From Sphingomonas sp. Leaf32 (GTDB taxonomy: Bacteria > Pseudomonadota > Alphaproteobacteria > Sphingomonadales > Sphingomonadaceae): 64,000 nucleotides of DNA. Below are positions 7,787 through 16,134 of the stretch, in pieces. Numbering within the stretch: the first letter of the stretch is position 1; each line of letters begins with the position of its first letter. The stretch lies in assembly GCF_001421765.1 (NCBI RefSeq), contig NZ_LMLA01000014.1, positions 1-64,000 on the forward strand. Reading direction: 5' to 3'. A program made the translations under genes and the position numbers. The notes beneath the pieces are model-generated. The model saw nothing but the letters and a program-made list of their open reading frames with translations. It searched no databases and was not told the origin of the DNA.

Positions 7787-8593
7787 TTAGTTCTGCGGCA
7801 CCGGCTCCAACGCGATCTCGAACAGCGTCGGCCACCATTTGCCGGTAACGAACAACCGCTTGCCCGCCGCATCCCACGCAATGCCGTTCAGCACCGCCTC
7901 CGGATCGAGCGGCCCCAGTTCGGCGCGCAAGGGGGCCAGGTCGACCAGCGCATCGACCTCCCCGGTCGCCGGGTCGATCCGCACGATATAATCGCGGTGC
8001 CAGATATTGCCCCACAGCTTGCCGTCGATCATCTCCAGCTCGTTGAGGTTATGCACCGGCCGGCCATTGGCGGTGATCGTCACCCGCCGCGTTTCCTTGA
8101 ACGTCTTCGGATCCATGAAGCGCAGCGTCGGCGTCCCGTCCGACAGGATCAGCGAACGGCCGTCGCTCGCCAGCCCCCAGCCCTCGCCCGGATAGCGCGC
8201 GCGACCGACCGCCTTCAGCGTCTTCATATCCCAGCGATGCGCGATCCCATCCTGCCACGTGATGCTGACCATCTGCTTGCCATCGACCGCCAGCCCCTCG
8301 CCGAACTGCAATCCCGGCAGTTTCGTGCGCGCCAGCACCTTGCCATCGCTCAGCCGGACCCGGCGCACGTCGGAAACGCCCGGCTGGCCGGTGCTCTCGA
8401 ACAGGCTGCCGTCCTGCCACACCAGCCCCTGGGTGAAGGCGGTGCGGTCATGCGGGTATCGCGCGACGATCCGCGCGCCGATCGCCTCGACCGGGACCGG
8501 TACGTGCGCGGCGGGCGGCGCGCCGGTCTGGGCGACGGCGGCGGTGGTGGCGAGCGCGAGGCTCCACGGCAGTGTCCAGCGGATCATGCGCAT
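7787..8593 (-). CDS. Glutaminyl-peptide cyclotransferase (beta-propeller type)
   Basis: Converts N-terminal glutamine of exported peptides to pyroglutamate, releasing ammonia. The 268-residue product starts with a signal peptide (about residues 1-20, cleavage near AAVAQ) and continues as the plant/bacterial-type five-bladed propeller, with FTQGLVWQDGSLFESTGQPG near residue 50 and a NELEMIDGKLWGNIW motif near residue 180 typical of that fold. The ATG at 8593 has GAGGAAG upstream; a second ATG two codons later is equally in frame. The gene lies 38 bases past the glutathionyl-hydroquinone reductase gene, so the two are probably co-transcribed. Confidence 0.9.
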   Translation of the reverse strand: MRMIRWTLPWSLALATTAAVAQTGAPPAAHVPVPVEAIGARIVARYPHDRTAFTQGLVWQDGSLFESTGQPGVSDVRRVRLSDGKVLARTKLPGLQFGEGLAVDGKQMVSITWQDGIAHRWDMKTLKAVGRARYPGEGWGLASDGRSLILSDGTPTLRFMDPKTFKETRRVTITANGRPVHNLNELEMIDGKLWGNIWHRDYIVRIDPATGEVDALVDLAPLRAELGPLDPEAVLNGIAWDAAGKRLFVTGKWWPTLFEIALEPVPQN

Positions 8594-8631
8594 CTTCTTC
8601 CTCGCCCCATGCTTGCCGCCGGCTGAACCGC

Positions 8632-9582
8632 TCAGAACGGCACCGCCGGCCCGGCCGGTACGATACCGGTCGGATTGATGTCCTTGTGGCTGCGATAATA
8701 GTGCGCCTTGATCTGGTCGAGATCGATCGTGTCCGCAACGCCCGGCAGTGCCGCGATCCGTTCGGTCAGCGCGCGCAGCCGGGGGTAATCGACTAGCCGG
8801 CGGATATTGCACTTGAAATGCCCGTGATAGACCGGATCGAACCGCACCAGCGTCGTGAACAGGCGAATATCCGCCTCGGTCAGCCGGTCGCCGACCAGCC
8901 AGTCGCCGGTCAGCCGATCCTCCAGCCAGTCGAGCGAGTCGAACAACGCCGCCACCGCCTTGTCATACGCCGCCTGGGTCGTCGCGAAACCGGCGCGGTA
9001 CACGCCGTTGTTGACGGTTTCATAGACCCGCGCGTTCACCGCATCGATGTCGTCGCGCAACGCGGCCGGGTAGAAATCGCCCGGCGTCGCGCCCAAATCG
9101 TCGAACGCGGTGTTGAGCATCCGCAGGATCTCCGACGATTCGTTGTTCACGATCCGCCGCTCCTGTTTGTCCCACAGCACCGGCACGGTGACCTTCCCCG
9201 TCATCCCCGGCTGGGCCATGCTATAGAGCTGATGCAGGTGATCGACGCCGTTCACCGGATCACCCGTCCCACCGAACGCGTCAGCGAAACTCCACCCCTG
9301 CACGCCCATGATCGGCCCGACGACCGTCACCGGCAGCATCGCCTCCAGTCCTTTCAGCGCGCGGACCACCAACGTGCGATGCGCCCACGGACAGGCAAGG
9401 CTGACATAGAGATGATAGCGATCCGCCGCCGCCGGAACGCCCGCCTGCCCATCCGGGCCGGGTGCGCCGTCGCGCGTCAGCCAGTCGCGAAACCCGCTTT
9501 CGGCCCGCTGGAAATTACCCGACGCGTCGGTCGGCGCGACCGGCGTATCATTGGTCCACATCCCGTCCTGCAGCATTCCCAT
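8632..9582 (-). CDS. Glutathionyl-hydroquinone reductase (YqjG-type GST)
   Basis: Cytosolic enzyme that reduces glutathionyl-hydroquinones with glutathione, forming a mixed disulfide on an active cysteine. The 316-residue product carries the family active site SLACPWAHRT with the nucleophile at C64, and the C-terminal GST helical domain with SLDWLEDRLTGDWLVGDRL near residue 215. Length matches the Xi-class family (about 310-330), which is longer than normal GSTs. Upstream, 36 bases away, is the ArsR-type regulator gene on the same strand, so it could belong to that transcript. Confidence 0.93.
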   Translation of the reverse strand: MGMLQDGMWTNDTPVAPTDASGNFQRAESGFRDWLTRDGAPGPDGQAGVPAAADRYHLYVSLACPWAHRTLVVRALKGLEAMLPVTVVGPIMGVQGWSFADAFGGTGDPVNGVDHLHQLYSMAQPGMTGKVTVPVLWDKQERRIVNNESSEILRMLNTAFDDLGATPGDFYPAALRDDIDAVNARVYETVNNGVYRAGFATTQAAYDKAVAALFDSLDWLEDRLTGDWLVGDRLTEADIRLFTTLVRFDPVYHGHFKCNIRRLVDYPRLRALTERIAALPGVADTIDLDQIKAHYYRSHKDINPTGIVPAGPAVPF

Positions 9583-9618
9583 CAGCGATTCCTTTTCAGT
9601 CGTCGCCGGTGAACGCGC

Positions 9619-9939
9619 TTATGCCGTGTCGGGGTTCCCGCCACCCTGCCGCGCCGCGCTTTCGCGCTTGAGCGGCCGCGCGACCGGGCAGACTTCCTGC
9701 ACGAACCCGTTCAGCGTGTTGGTCAGATTGTCGGGCACCAGCCGGTAATAGACGAACTGCCCGCGCTTCTCGCTGCTGACCAGCCCGGCCGATTCGAGGA
9801 TCGAGAGATGCTGCGAAATCGACGGCTTCGACATCGCGAACCGCGCCGCGATCTCCCCCGCGCTCAGTTCCGCATGGGCCAGATAGGCCAGGATCTTGCG
9901 CCGGGGCACCGACGCCAATGCTTCGAACACGCGCTGCAT
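9619..9939 (-). CDS. ArsR/SmtB-family transcriptional regulator
   Basis: A 106-residue winged-helix repressor. The core runs from MQRVFEALASVPRRKILAYL to about residue 85, with the helix-turn-helix at AGEIAARFAMSKPSISQHLS and the wing at GQFVYYRLVPDN. Arsenic-binding CVC cysteines are absent; one cysteine (EVCPVA) remains near the tail, so the signal may be redox or a ligand other than arsenic. The ATG at 9939 gives the family-like start; an upstream in-frame start at 9975 would overlap the promoter. It is divergent from the desaturase gene and shares a short AT-rich control region with a dyad, suggesting auto-control and control of the desaturase. Confidence 0.92.
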   Translation of the reverse strand: MQRVFEALASVPRRKILAYLAHAELSAGEIAARFAMSKPSISQHLSILESAGLVSSEKRGQFVYYRLVPDNLTNTLNGFVQEVCPVARPLKRESAARQGGGNPDTA

Positions 9940-9968
9940 GGGACCACAGATAGGCGCACGCGGCCCGC

Positions 9969-10008
9969 TTGACAAATATGCTTCGTTATTTAGGTTATTT
10001 CCTAATTA
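9969..10008 (+). promoter_or_regulatory. Desaturase promoter with candidate ArsR-type operator
   Basis: TTGACA at 9969-9974 is a consensus -35; TAGGTT at 9991-9996 is a plausible -10 at a 16-base spacing. Overlapping this -10 is the dyad TATTTAGG / TTATTT / CCTAATTA (9987-10008), whose arms match at seven of eight positions. The spacing and AT-rich arms fit an ArsR-family operator. This is an inference from position between the regulator and desaturase genes. Confidence 0.6.
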
Positions 10009-10024
10009 CCGAAGGGAGTCCGGC

Positions 10025-10954
10025 ATGAACGATCGTTCGACGTTGCGGATGAAGGCGACCGACACCAGTTGCGCGGTTCAGGGGCGGGTCCGCTGGGCGC
10101 CGGGGCGATCGCTGTGGATCGGCGGCATGACGCTGGCCGCGCTCGCCGTCGCGCCCTTCCACGTCACGATCGGCAGCGTGCTGCTGTTCCTCGTCACCAG
10201 CGGCATCACGCTGTGCGCGGGTCATTCGGTCGGGCTGCACCGGTTGCTGATCCATCGCAGCTTCGTGGCGCCGCGCTGGCTCGAACGGCTGCTCGTCTAT
10301 CTCGGCACGCTGGTCGGCATGGCCGGGCCGCTCGGCATGGTCCGGCTCCACGACATGCGCGACTGGGCACAGCGCCAGAGCGCCTGCCACCCGCTCCACG
10401 CCCATCGCGCACCGCCCTGGCGCGATGCGTGGTGGCAGATGCACTGCCGGCTCGACCTCGACCATCCGCCGCGCTTCGTGCCCGAACCGTATCTGCGCGA
10501 CGACCGGTTCCTGCGCTGGCTGGAGGCGAGCTGGATGGCGCAGCAACTGCCCTGGGCGCTGCTGTTCTGGTCGATCGGCGGGTTGCCGTGGCTGGTCTGG
10601 GGCGTGCCCGTCCGGGTGGCGGTCGGCGTCATCGGCCACTGGCTGGTCGGCCACATCACCCATCGCACCGGACCCGCCGGCTGGGTCATCGACGGTGCCG
10701 CCGTACAAGGCCACGACCTGCCCGCTGCCGCGCTCCTCACCTTTGGCGAGGCATGGCACGGCAACCATCACGCCTTCCCCGAATCGGCGCGGCTGGGGAT
10801 TCTGCCGGGACAGCATGATCCGGGCTGGTGGCTGCTGCTGGCGCTCCGACGGATCGGCTGGGTCAGCGCGCTGAACGAACCGGCGCATCTGCCGCCGAGG
10901 GCCGGGTTGCGGCGGGTGGGGGTGGGCGCGGTAGCCCAGGAGCGGATGGCATGA
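10025..10954 (+). CDS. Acyl-CoA/acyl-lipid fatty acid desaturase
   Basis: Membrane di-iron enzyme that inserts a double bond into a fatty acyl chain using oxygen. The 309-residue product has hydrophobic spans near residues 38-65, 93-110 and 175-215 and histidine boxes HSVGLHRLLIHRS (about residue 70) and WHGNHHAFPE (about residue 245). The middle box is less typical (HPLHAH, about residue 122). The ATG at 10025 follows AAGGGAG. It is the divergent neighbour of an ArsR-type regulator and its stop overlaps the start of the next gene (ATGA), so the two form an operon. The substrate is not deducible; membrane fluidity control is likely. Confidence 0.88.
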   Translation: MNDRSTLRMKATDTSCAVQGRVRWAPGRSLWIGGMTLAALAVAPFHVTIGSVLLFLVTSGITLCAGHSVGLHRLLIHRSFVAPRWLERLLVYLGTLVGMAGPLGMVRLHDMRDWAQRQSACHPLHAHRAPPWRDAWWQMHCRLDLDHPPRFVPEPYLRDDRFLRWLEASWMAQQLPWALLFWSIGGLPWLVWGVPVRVAVGVIGHWLVGHITHRTGPAGWVIDGAAVQGHDLPAAALLTFGEAWHGNHHAFPESARLGILPGQHDPGWWLLLALRRIGWVSALNEPAHLPPRAGLRRVGVGAVAQERMA

Positions 10955-11385
10955 GCGAAACGCCGCCGCCTTCGGGATGCCTGCGCCTGGGGGCGTTGGT
11001 CGTTGCCACAGTGACAGGCGTAGTGGTCGTCGTCAGCCTGTGGGGTCTGCGTAGTGCTTTGATCGATGGCCCGGTCCAGCTTGTCCCTCTTTGGCTGTCG
11101 CTCCAGCAGTCGTTGTTCGTGATCGTGGTCGGAACATGTATCGCAATGCCGTTCTGCCTGCTGATCGGCCTGCCACTGTGGCATTTCGCCATCGTGTCGG
11201 GGCAGCAGCAACGCCGCGACGCGCTGCGCTTCGGGCTGATGACGGGTGCGCTGATCGGCGCGGTGATGGCCGTCATTGGCGACCCGTGGGTCAGCACCCC
11301 TGAGGAAGCATTCGACTTTCTTGGCTATTGCCTCGCCGGACTGTGCGCGGGATCGATCGCACACCGCGCTGCCTATCCGCCATGA
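10951..11385 (+). CDS. Four-span membrane protein of unknown function
   Basis: A 144-residue protein with four hydrophobic segments (about residues 12-32, 48-72, 92-112 and 122-138). No family motif is recognised. The ATG at 10951 overlaps the desaturase stop by ATGA, which points to translational coupling and a membrane-related role with the desaturase. A run of GQQQRR in the cytoplasmic loop near residue 83 is positively charged and orients it with that loop inside. Confidence 0.75.
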   Translation: MSETPPPSGCLRLGALVVATVTGVVVVVSLWGLRSALIDGPVQLVPLWLSLQQSLFVIVVGTCIAMPFCLLIGLPLWHFAIVSGQQQRRDALRFGLMTGALIGAVMAVIGDPWVSTPEEAFDFLGYCLAGLCAGSIAHRAAYPP

Positions 11386-11488
11386 CTAGGCCGGCTCGGT
11401 ACCGATGGCCTCAACCCGCCTCAGAAATCAAGTTTCCGGCGAACGTCGGGGTTAACTGTCCGCACACAAAAAGCGGTATGCTAGAGCC

Positions 11489-11810
11489 GATCGACATTCA
11501 TCCATTTATCGTCACCCCGGACTTGTTCCGGGGTCCACGTTGTGGCGATCGGTGCGGCCAACGCTTCTCAAGACAGTGCGAGCCGCGAAGTGGACCCCGG
11601 AACACGTCACAGATGTGAATGTCGATCAATCCTAGGATCGATCGCCATTCAGCGCCGCCGACGAACGTTCGTCATTCCCGCGAAGGCGGGAATCCATAGC
11701 CGCTACCGATTCGATTCTGCCGGTGAGGTTGGCGCATATGGACTCCCGCCTGCGCGGAAGTGGCGACATGAGGCCAAGAGGGCGACCCAGTCCAACGACT
11801 GAATGTCGAC
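11489..11810. repeat. Composite palindromes in a 454-base gene-free gap, families B and C
   Basis: The gap 11386-11839 holds no credible gene. It contains a family B unit (11511-11610: GTCACCCCGGACTTGTTCCG paired with the reversed copy ending in GTGGACCCCGGAACACGTCA) framed by GATCGACATTCA (11489) and TGAATGTCGATC (11617), then a family C unit (about 11668-11770: CATTCCCGCGAAGGCGGGAA with CTCCCGCCTGCGCGGAAG). A final GAATGTCGAC closes the block. The same two units occur in the reverse order at 32827-33140. Confidence 0.8.
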
Positions 11811-11839
11811 CGGTACCGGGGCGACGCCGGCCGGCCGCT

Positions 11840-12196
11840 TCACCCCTCCCCGATCAACCGCAGCAGCGAGCAATCGGGATCGAGCAACGCCCCGATCCGC
11901 AACCCGTTCTGCGGGACCGGCGGCTGCAAACGCGGAAAGCCTTCGGCCTTCTCCGGCACACCTGCCGCCCGCGCCACCGCATAAAACGCATCGACATCGT
12001 TCAGCCGCAGGCAGCTGCCATAGCCGCTGGTCGTCGGGTCGAAGTCCGGCCAGGCGAAGAATTCGAGCTGCAGGTCACCGCGCGTCAGGATCATCCACCC
12101 CGCATCGCGCCAGCCCTCGACGAAGCCGAGCCTGGCATAAAAGGCGGACGTCACCGTGAAATCGCGCGACGGCAGGTTCGGCGTGGCCCGGTCCAT
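11840..12196 (-). CDS. VOC-superfamily protein, bleomycin-resistance-like
   Basis: A 118-residue protein with the single beta-alpha-beta-beta-beta pair of modules of the glyoxalase/bleomycin-resistance (VOC) superfamily. NLPSRDFTVTSAFYARLGF at the start and LQLEFFAWPDFDP in the middle match the bleomycin-resistance subgroup, which binds drugs rather than catalysing. Length (about 120) fits BRP. Actual drug resistance is not proven by the sequence; many members have other ligands. It stands as a single gene, 78 bases past the cold-shock gene stop on the same strand, with a terminator between the two. Confidence 0.85.
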   Translation of the reverse strand: MDRATPNLPSRDFTVTSAFYARLGFVEGWRDAGWMILTRGDLQLEFFAWPDFDPTTSGYGSCLRLNDVDAFYAVARAAGVPEKAEGFPRLQPPVPQNGLRIGALLDPDCSLLRLIGEG

Positions 12197-12213
12197 ATCA
12201 TTCTCCCCAAACG

Positions 12214-12253
12214 AAAAGAGGCCGGCTATCCCATCGGACAGCCGGCCTCCAAT
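12214..12253 (-). terminator. Rho-independent terminator of the cold-shock gene
   Basis: GAGGCCGGCT and AGCCGGCCTC form a perfect 10-base stem. On the minus strand the stem is followed by TTTTCG, so it ends the cold-shock gene transcript, 21 bases past its stop, before the VOC gene. Confidence 0.85.
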
Positions 12254-12273
12254 TCATCGCCGAAGCGAGAACC

Positions 12274-13131
12274 TCACAGCTTGTTGAGGTTCACCGCTGC
12301 GTGCTTGCCGCGACGATCGACTTCCAGCTCGAATTCGAGCCGGTCGCCTTCGTTGAGCGTCGGCAGACCTGCGCGCTCGACGGCCGAGATGTGGACGAAC
12401 GCGTCCGGCTGGCCATCGTCGCGCTGGATGAAGCCGAAGCCCTTCATCGCGTTGAAGAACTTCACGACGCCGCTCGCGCGTTCGCCGGTCAGCTGCCGCT
12501 GCGGGCCGCCACCGAAGCCGCCGCCTGCACCGGCACCGCCACGCGGACCGGCATCACGCGGTTCGCGCGGAGCGCCACCGCCGGTGACTTCCATCGGCTC
12601 GCCGTCGATCTTCAGGTCGGTCGCCGAAATGCGGCCGCCGCGATCGACAAGGGTGAAGCCCATCGGCTGCCCTTCGGCAAGCGCGCTCAGACCGGCCTGT
12701 TCGACGGCCGAGATGTGCACGAACACGTCTTCGCCGCCATCATCACGGACCACGAAACCGAAGCCCTTCTGCGCGTTGAAGAACTTGACCACGCCGGTCG
12801 CCTCGCCGACGACCTGCGGGGGCATCCCGCGGCCACCGCCGCCGCCGCCGCCACCGAAGCCGCCACGATCGCCGCCGCCGAAGCCGCCGCCACCGCCGCC
12901 ACGGAAACCACCGCCGCCGCCGAAGCCGCCACCGCCGCCACGATCACCGTAGCTGCTGCCACCGCCGCCGAAGCCGCCGCCGCCAAATCCGCCGCCGCCG
13001 AAGCCGCCACGGTCGCCGCCGAAGCCGCCGCCGCCGCCGAAGCTGCTGCCACCACCTTCGTCACCAAAACCGTCGCGCTTGTCCCTGCCGCGCCCACCGC
13101 GCTCGCCGCGCCGTCCTCGATCGAAACTCAT
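12274..13131 (-). CDS. Double cold-shock-domain protein with glycine-rich head
   Basis: Predicted single-stranded RNA/DNA-binding chaperone. The 285-residue product has an N-terminal Arg/Gly/Phe-rich low-complexity region (about residues 1-103, mostly GGFGGG blocks), a first cold-shock domain (about 110-175, KGFGFV and VFVHI motifs), a Gly/Pro linker, and a second domain (about 219-285, KGFGFI and AFVHI). Ordinary Csp proteins are about 70 residues with one domain. The N-terminal composition suggests weak self-association and RNA contact, by analogy with RGG-type proteins. The ATG at 13131 has ACAGGGC upstream. The 200-base gap before the divergent terC gene leaves room for a long 5' leader, common in cold-shock messages. 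Confidence 0.92.
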   Translation of the reverse strand: MSFDRGRRGERGGRGRDKRDGFGDEGGGSSFGGGGGFGGDRGGFGGGGFGGGGFGGGGSSYGDRGGGGGFGGGGGFRGGGGGGFGGGDRGGFGGGGGGGGRGMPPQVVGEATGVVKFFNAQKGFGFVVRDDGGEDVFVHISAVEQAGLSALAEGQPMGFTLVDRGGRISATDLKIDGEPMEVTGGGAPREPRDAGPRGGAGAGGGFGGGPQRQLTGERASGVVKFFNAMKGFGFIQRDDGQPDAFVHISAVERAGLPTLNEGDRLEFELEVDRRGKHAAVNLNKL

Positions 13132-13338
13132 TGCCCTGTTCGTCTTCCCGGTTCGCCCAACTTCATCGTAAACCCAAGCGTCGAGCGAAAAACGCAGGTG
13201 TCCGGGCACCGCCAAACCGGGTGCCACTTCCCTGCCATAGCCTAAAACACCGCAGGCCCAAACCAATTTCGCCGCAACAATGCTTCCCGTCGTCCCGAAC
13301 CTTGTACAATTGTGGCGAAAGCGGCACAGATTCGCCCC

Positions 13339-14148
13339 ATGGATACCATTTTCGCACTGCTGGCCGACCCCGCCGCCTGGGCCGCCTTTCTCACGCTGGT
13401 CGTGCTCGAAGTCGTTCTCGGTATCGACAACCTCATCTTCATCTCGATTCTCTCGAACAAGCTGCCCGCGCATCAACAGCAACTGGCACGGCGAATCGGG
13501 ATCGGCCTGGCGCTGGTCATGCGATTGCTGCTGCTGTCGATGATCGCGTTCATCGTTTCGCTGACCAACCCGGTGTTCGACCTGGGAATACAGGGATCGC
13601 CCGACGGCTATGGCCGTCCGACCTTCGAAACCGCCTTTTCGTGGCGCGACCTGATCCTGATCGCCGGCGGACTGTTCCTGGTGTGGAAGGCGACGAAGGA
13701 AATCCATCACACGATGGATGAAGAGGCGACCGACGATACGCCCGACAAGAAGGGCGGCGTCGCGCTGAGCTTCGGATCGGCCATCGCGCAGATCGTCGCG
13801 CTCGACATGGTGTTTTCGATCGATTCGATCCTGACGGCAGTCGGCATGACCGACGAGGTGCCGATCATGATGGCCGCCGTCATCGTGACGGTCGGCATCA
13901 TGCTGGTCGCCGCCGATCCGCTGGCGCGCTTCATCAACGCCAATCCGACCGTGGTCATGCTGGCGCTCGGATTCCTGTTGATGATCGGTGCGGTGCTGAT
14001 CGCCGACGGGTTCGGCGTGCATGTGCCCAAGGGCTATATCTACGCTGCCATGGCCTTTTCCGCCGGCGTGGAGACGCTCAACATCGCCTCGCGCCGGTCG
14101 AGGACGAAGAAACGCCTCGCTCGCGAAGCCATTGAGCGCGAGGCTTAA
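13339..14148 (+). CDS. TerC-family integral membrane protein
   Basis: Seven-or-more-span protein of the TerC family, linked to metal export or tellurite stress and, in some members, manganese homeostasis. The 269-residue product carries the acidic membrane signatures GIDNLIF (about residue 27) and ALDMVFSIDSIL (about residue 154) that line the proposed metal path. The ATG at 13339 gives the common MDTIFALL-type start; a GTG at 13312 is in frame but would add nine residues with no better ribosome site. It is divergent from the cold-shock gene and followed by a long palindrome. Confidence 0.92.
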   Translation: MDTIFALLADPAAWAAFLTLVVLEVVLGIDNLIFISILSNKLPAHQQQLARRIGIGLALVMRLLLLSMIAFIVSLTNPVFDLGIQGSPDGYGRPTFETAFSWRDLILIAGGLFLVWKATKEIHHTMDEEATDDTPDKKGGVALSFGSAIAQIVALDMVFSIDSILTAVGMTDEVPIMMAAVIVTVGIMLVAADPLARFINANPTVVMLALGFLLMIGAVLIADGFGVHVPKGYIYAAMAFSAGVETLNIASRRSRTKKRLAREAIEREA

Positions 14149-14154
14149 AGTGAG

Positions 14155-14258
14155 GCGGTACCGGCCCGCTCCCCCACCCGGCCACCCAATCAGGATACGC
14201 TGTGGATGGCCGGGTGGGGGAGCGGGCCGGTACCGCAAAATGCGCCTCGGCGCATTTT
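14155..14258. repeat. Palindrome family A copy 2 with following hairpin
   Basis: 14155-14236 is the second copy of the 82-base element seen at 2736-2817, with paired substitutions that keep the stem intact. It is followed directly by AAAATGCGC-CTCG-GCGCATTTT (14237-14258), a 9-base stem ending in four T, a likely terminator for terC. The same two-part order occurs at the first copy. Confidence 0.85.
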
Positions 14259-14289
14259 CAAACGCCGCTCCAACCGCTAGGCGCAATCC

Positions 14290-14910
14290 ATGACCGTTTA
14301 TTTCCACGAAGAAGACCTGCCCGCCGACGTCTTCGCAGCCGGCGCCGACATCGCCGTCGATACCGAGACGATGGGCCTCATCACCCCGCGCGACCGGCTG
14401 TGCGTCGTCCAGTTGTCGGACGGGGGCGAGGACCAGCATCTGGTGCGCTTCAACCCCGGCAGCGACTATGCCGCGCCGAACCTGAAGGCGGTGCTGGCCG
14501 ACCCGACGCGGGTGAAGCTGTATCATTTCGGCCGGTTCGACCTGGCGGCGATCGAATATTATCTGGGCGTCGTCGCCGCCCCCGTCTTCTGCACCAAGAT
14601 CGCCTCGCGGCTGGTGCGCACCTATACCGACCGCCACGGACTGAAGGAGCTGGTCCGCGAACTGCTGGGGCAGGACATCTCCAAGCAGCAGCAGTCGTCC
14701 GACTGGGGCGGCCCGGTCCTGTCGGACGCGCAGCGCGACTATGCCGCCTCCGACGTCCGCTTCCTCCACGCCCTGCGCGCGGAACTGGCGAAGCGGCTCG
14801 ATCGCGAAGGGCGGACCGATCTGGCGCAGGCCTGTTTCGACTTCCTGCCGCACCGCGCGCGGCTGGACATCGCCGGCTGGCCGGAAACCGATATCTTCGC
14901 GCACATGTAA
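14290..14910 (+). CDS. Ribonuclease D-type 3'-5' exonuclease
   Basis: DEDDy-family 3'-5' exoribonuclease. The 206-residue product contains all expected metal ligands: D24 and E26 (VDTETMGL), D84 (HFGRFDLAAI) and the Y151/D155 pair (DYAASDV). Full-length RNase D has about 370 residues with HRDC domains; this one is only the catalytic core, as in many alphaproteobacterial short RNase D homologues. It is followed by lptC after 9 bases, so it probably belongs to the same transcript as lptC and lptA. Confidence 0.9.
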   Translation: MTVYFHEEDLPADVFAAGADIAVDTETMGLITPRDRLCVVQLSDGGEDQHLVRFNPGSDYAAPNLKAVLADPTRVKLYHFGRFDLAAIEYYLGVVAAPVFCTKIASRLVRTYTDRHGLKELVRELLGQDISKQQQSSDWGGPVLSDAQRDYAASDVRFLHALRAELAKRLDREGRTDLAQACFDFLPHRARLDIAGWPETDIFAHM

Positions 14911-14919
14911 GGGACGGTC

Positions 14920-15558
14920 ATGTCGGACATCGCCCGCCAGGAACGAACGCGTCGGCAGCGCCGCGCTGCGCCTGGCAGTGGGCATGACCGGCTGATCGCG
15001 CTGCTGATGGTCGCGCTCCCGATCGCCATCGGTGTGCTGGCGGCGTTTCTGGTGATGGCGCCGCTGTTCATGCGCGGCGATACCAGCTTCGTCCTCGACA
15101 AGAACAAGGTCGATGTCGCGCAGGAGCGGATGCGCCTGCGCGCCGCCGAATATCGCGGACAGGATGCCAAGGGCCAACCCTTCGTCATCGACGCCGGCTC
15201 GGCGGTGCAGAAAAGCTCGGCCGAACCGGTGGTGCAGTTGCAGGAACTGGCCGCCGGCATCCGCCTGCCCGACGGCCCCGCCCGCCTCACGGCACCGCGC
15301 GGGCGCTACGACATGCGCTCCGAACAGGTCGACGTGCTGGGCCCGATCCAGTTCCGCGCGGCCAATGGCTATGCGCTCGACACGACCAACGCGACCGTCG
15401 ACCTGAAGACCCGCCGCCTGCACAGCGGCAGCGCGGTCACCGGCACCACGTCGATGGGCAATTTCAGCGGCGACCGGCTCGACGCCGATCTCGAAGCGCG
15501 CACCGTGCGGCTGACCGGCAATGCGCGCTTGCGCATCGACCCCGCACGCACGAAATAG
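14920..15558 (+). CDS. lptC: LPS export protein LptC
   Basis: Bitopic inner-membrane protein that links the LptBFG transporter to periplasmic LptA. The 212-residue product has an Arg-rich cytoplasmic head, one membrane segment (about residues 26-50) and a periplasmic beta-jellyroll with ITAPRGRYD-like repeats (LTAPRGRYDMRSEQVDVLGP near residue 124). It is slightly longer than E. coli LptC (191). It lies between the RNase D gene and lptA, spaced 9 and 6 bases. Confidence 0.92.
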   Translation: MSDIARQERTRRQRRAAPGSGHDRLIALLMVALPIAIGVLAAFLVMAPLFMRGDTSFVLDKNKVDVAQERMRLRAAEYRGQDAKGQPFVIDAGSAVQKSSAEPVVQLQELAAGIRLPDGPARLTAPRGRYDMRSEQVDVLGPIQFRAANGYALDTTNATVDLKTRRLHSGSAVTGTTSMGNFSGDRLDADLEARTVRLTGNARLRIDPARTK

Positions 15559-15564
15559 TCGCCC

Positions 15565-16107
15565 ATGATTCGTTCCGCGCTCCCCGGCCTTGCCGCCACC
15601 TTCGCCCTCCTCGCGATCGCGGGGTCGGCCCCGGCGCAGACGCGGCACGATTCGAACGCACCGATCGACGTGTCGGCCAATGCGATCGAATTGCAGGACA
15701 AGCAGCAGCGCGCGGTCTTCACCGGCGGCGCGGTCTTCCGCCAGTCGACCATGACCCTGACCGCCGACCGCGTGGTCATCGCCTATAGCGGGCAGATCAC
15801 CGACGGCGCGCCACAGGCGACGCGGATCGACGCCACCGGCAATGTCGTGCTGACCCGCCCGGACCAGACCGCGAAGTCGCGCTTCGCCGTCTACGACATC
15901 AATCGCCGGGTCGTGACGATGATCGGCGGCGTACGGCTGACGCAGGGGGCCAACACGCTGAACGGCGGGCGGCTGTCGATCGACCTCGACACCGGTCGCG
16001 CGACGATCGACGGATCGGGCGTCGGTGCGGTGAGCACCCCGGGCAGCGGCGTGCAGCAGAGCGGCGGACGCGTGACCGGCCGCTTCTCGGTGCCTAAGCG
16101 GAACTGA
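15565..16107 (+). CDS. lptA: LPS transport periplasmic protein LptA
   Basis: Periplasmic bridge protein carrying LPS to the outer-membrane LptDE. The 180-residue product has a signal peptide (residues 1-25, cleavage at APAQ-T) followed by an OstA-like beta-jellyroll: PIDVSANAIELQDKQQRAVF, TLTADRVVIAY and a VVMLTRPDQ-type turn. It follows lptC by 6 bases. After it comes a family D palindrome, then lptB. Confidence 0.93.
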   Translation: MIRSALPGLAATFALLAIAGSAPAQTRHDSNAPIDVSANAIELQDKQQRAVFTGGAVFRQSTMTLTADRVVIAYSGQITDGAPQATRIDATGNVVLTRPDQTAKSRFAVYDINRRVVTMIGGVRLTQGANTLNGGRLSIDLDTGRATIDGSGVGAVSTPGSGVQQSGGRVTGRFSVPKRN

Positions 16108-16134
16108 CGCGGCGAAAAGCGACTTGCGCACTCT

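Noticed and set aside
12826..13060. CRISPR-like or tandem repeat signal in the glycine-rich coding part
   Set aside because: It is a coding GGC-type simple repeat for Gly/Phe residues, with no uniform spacers.
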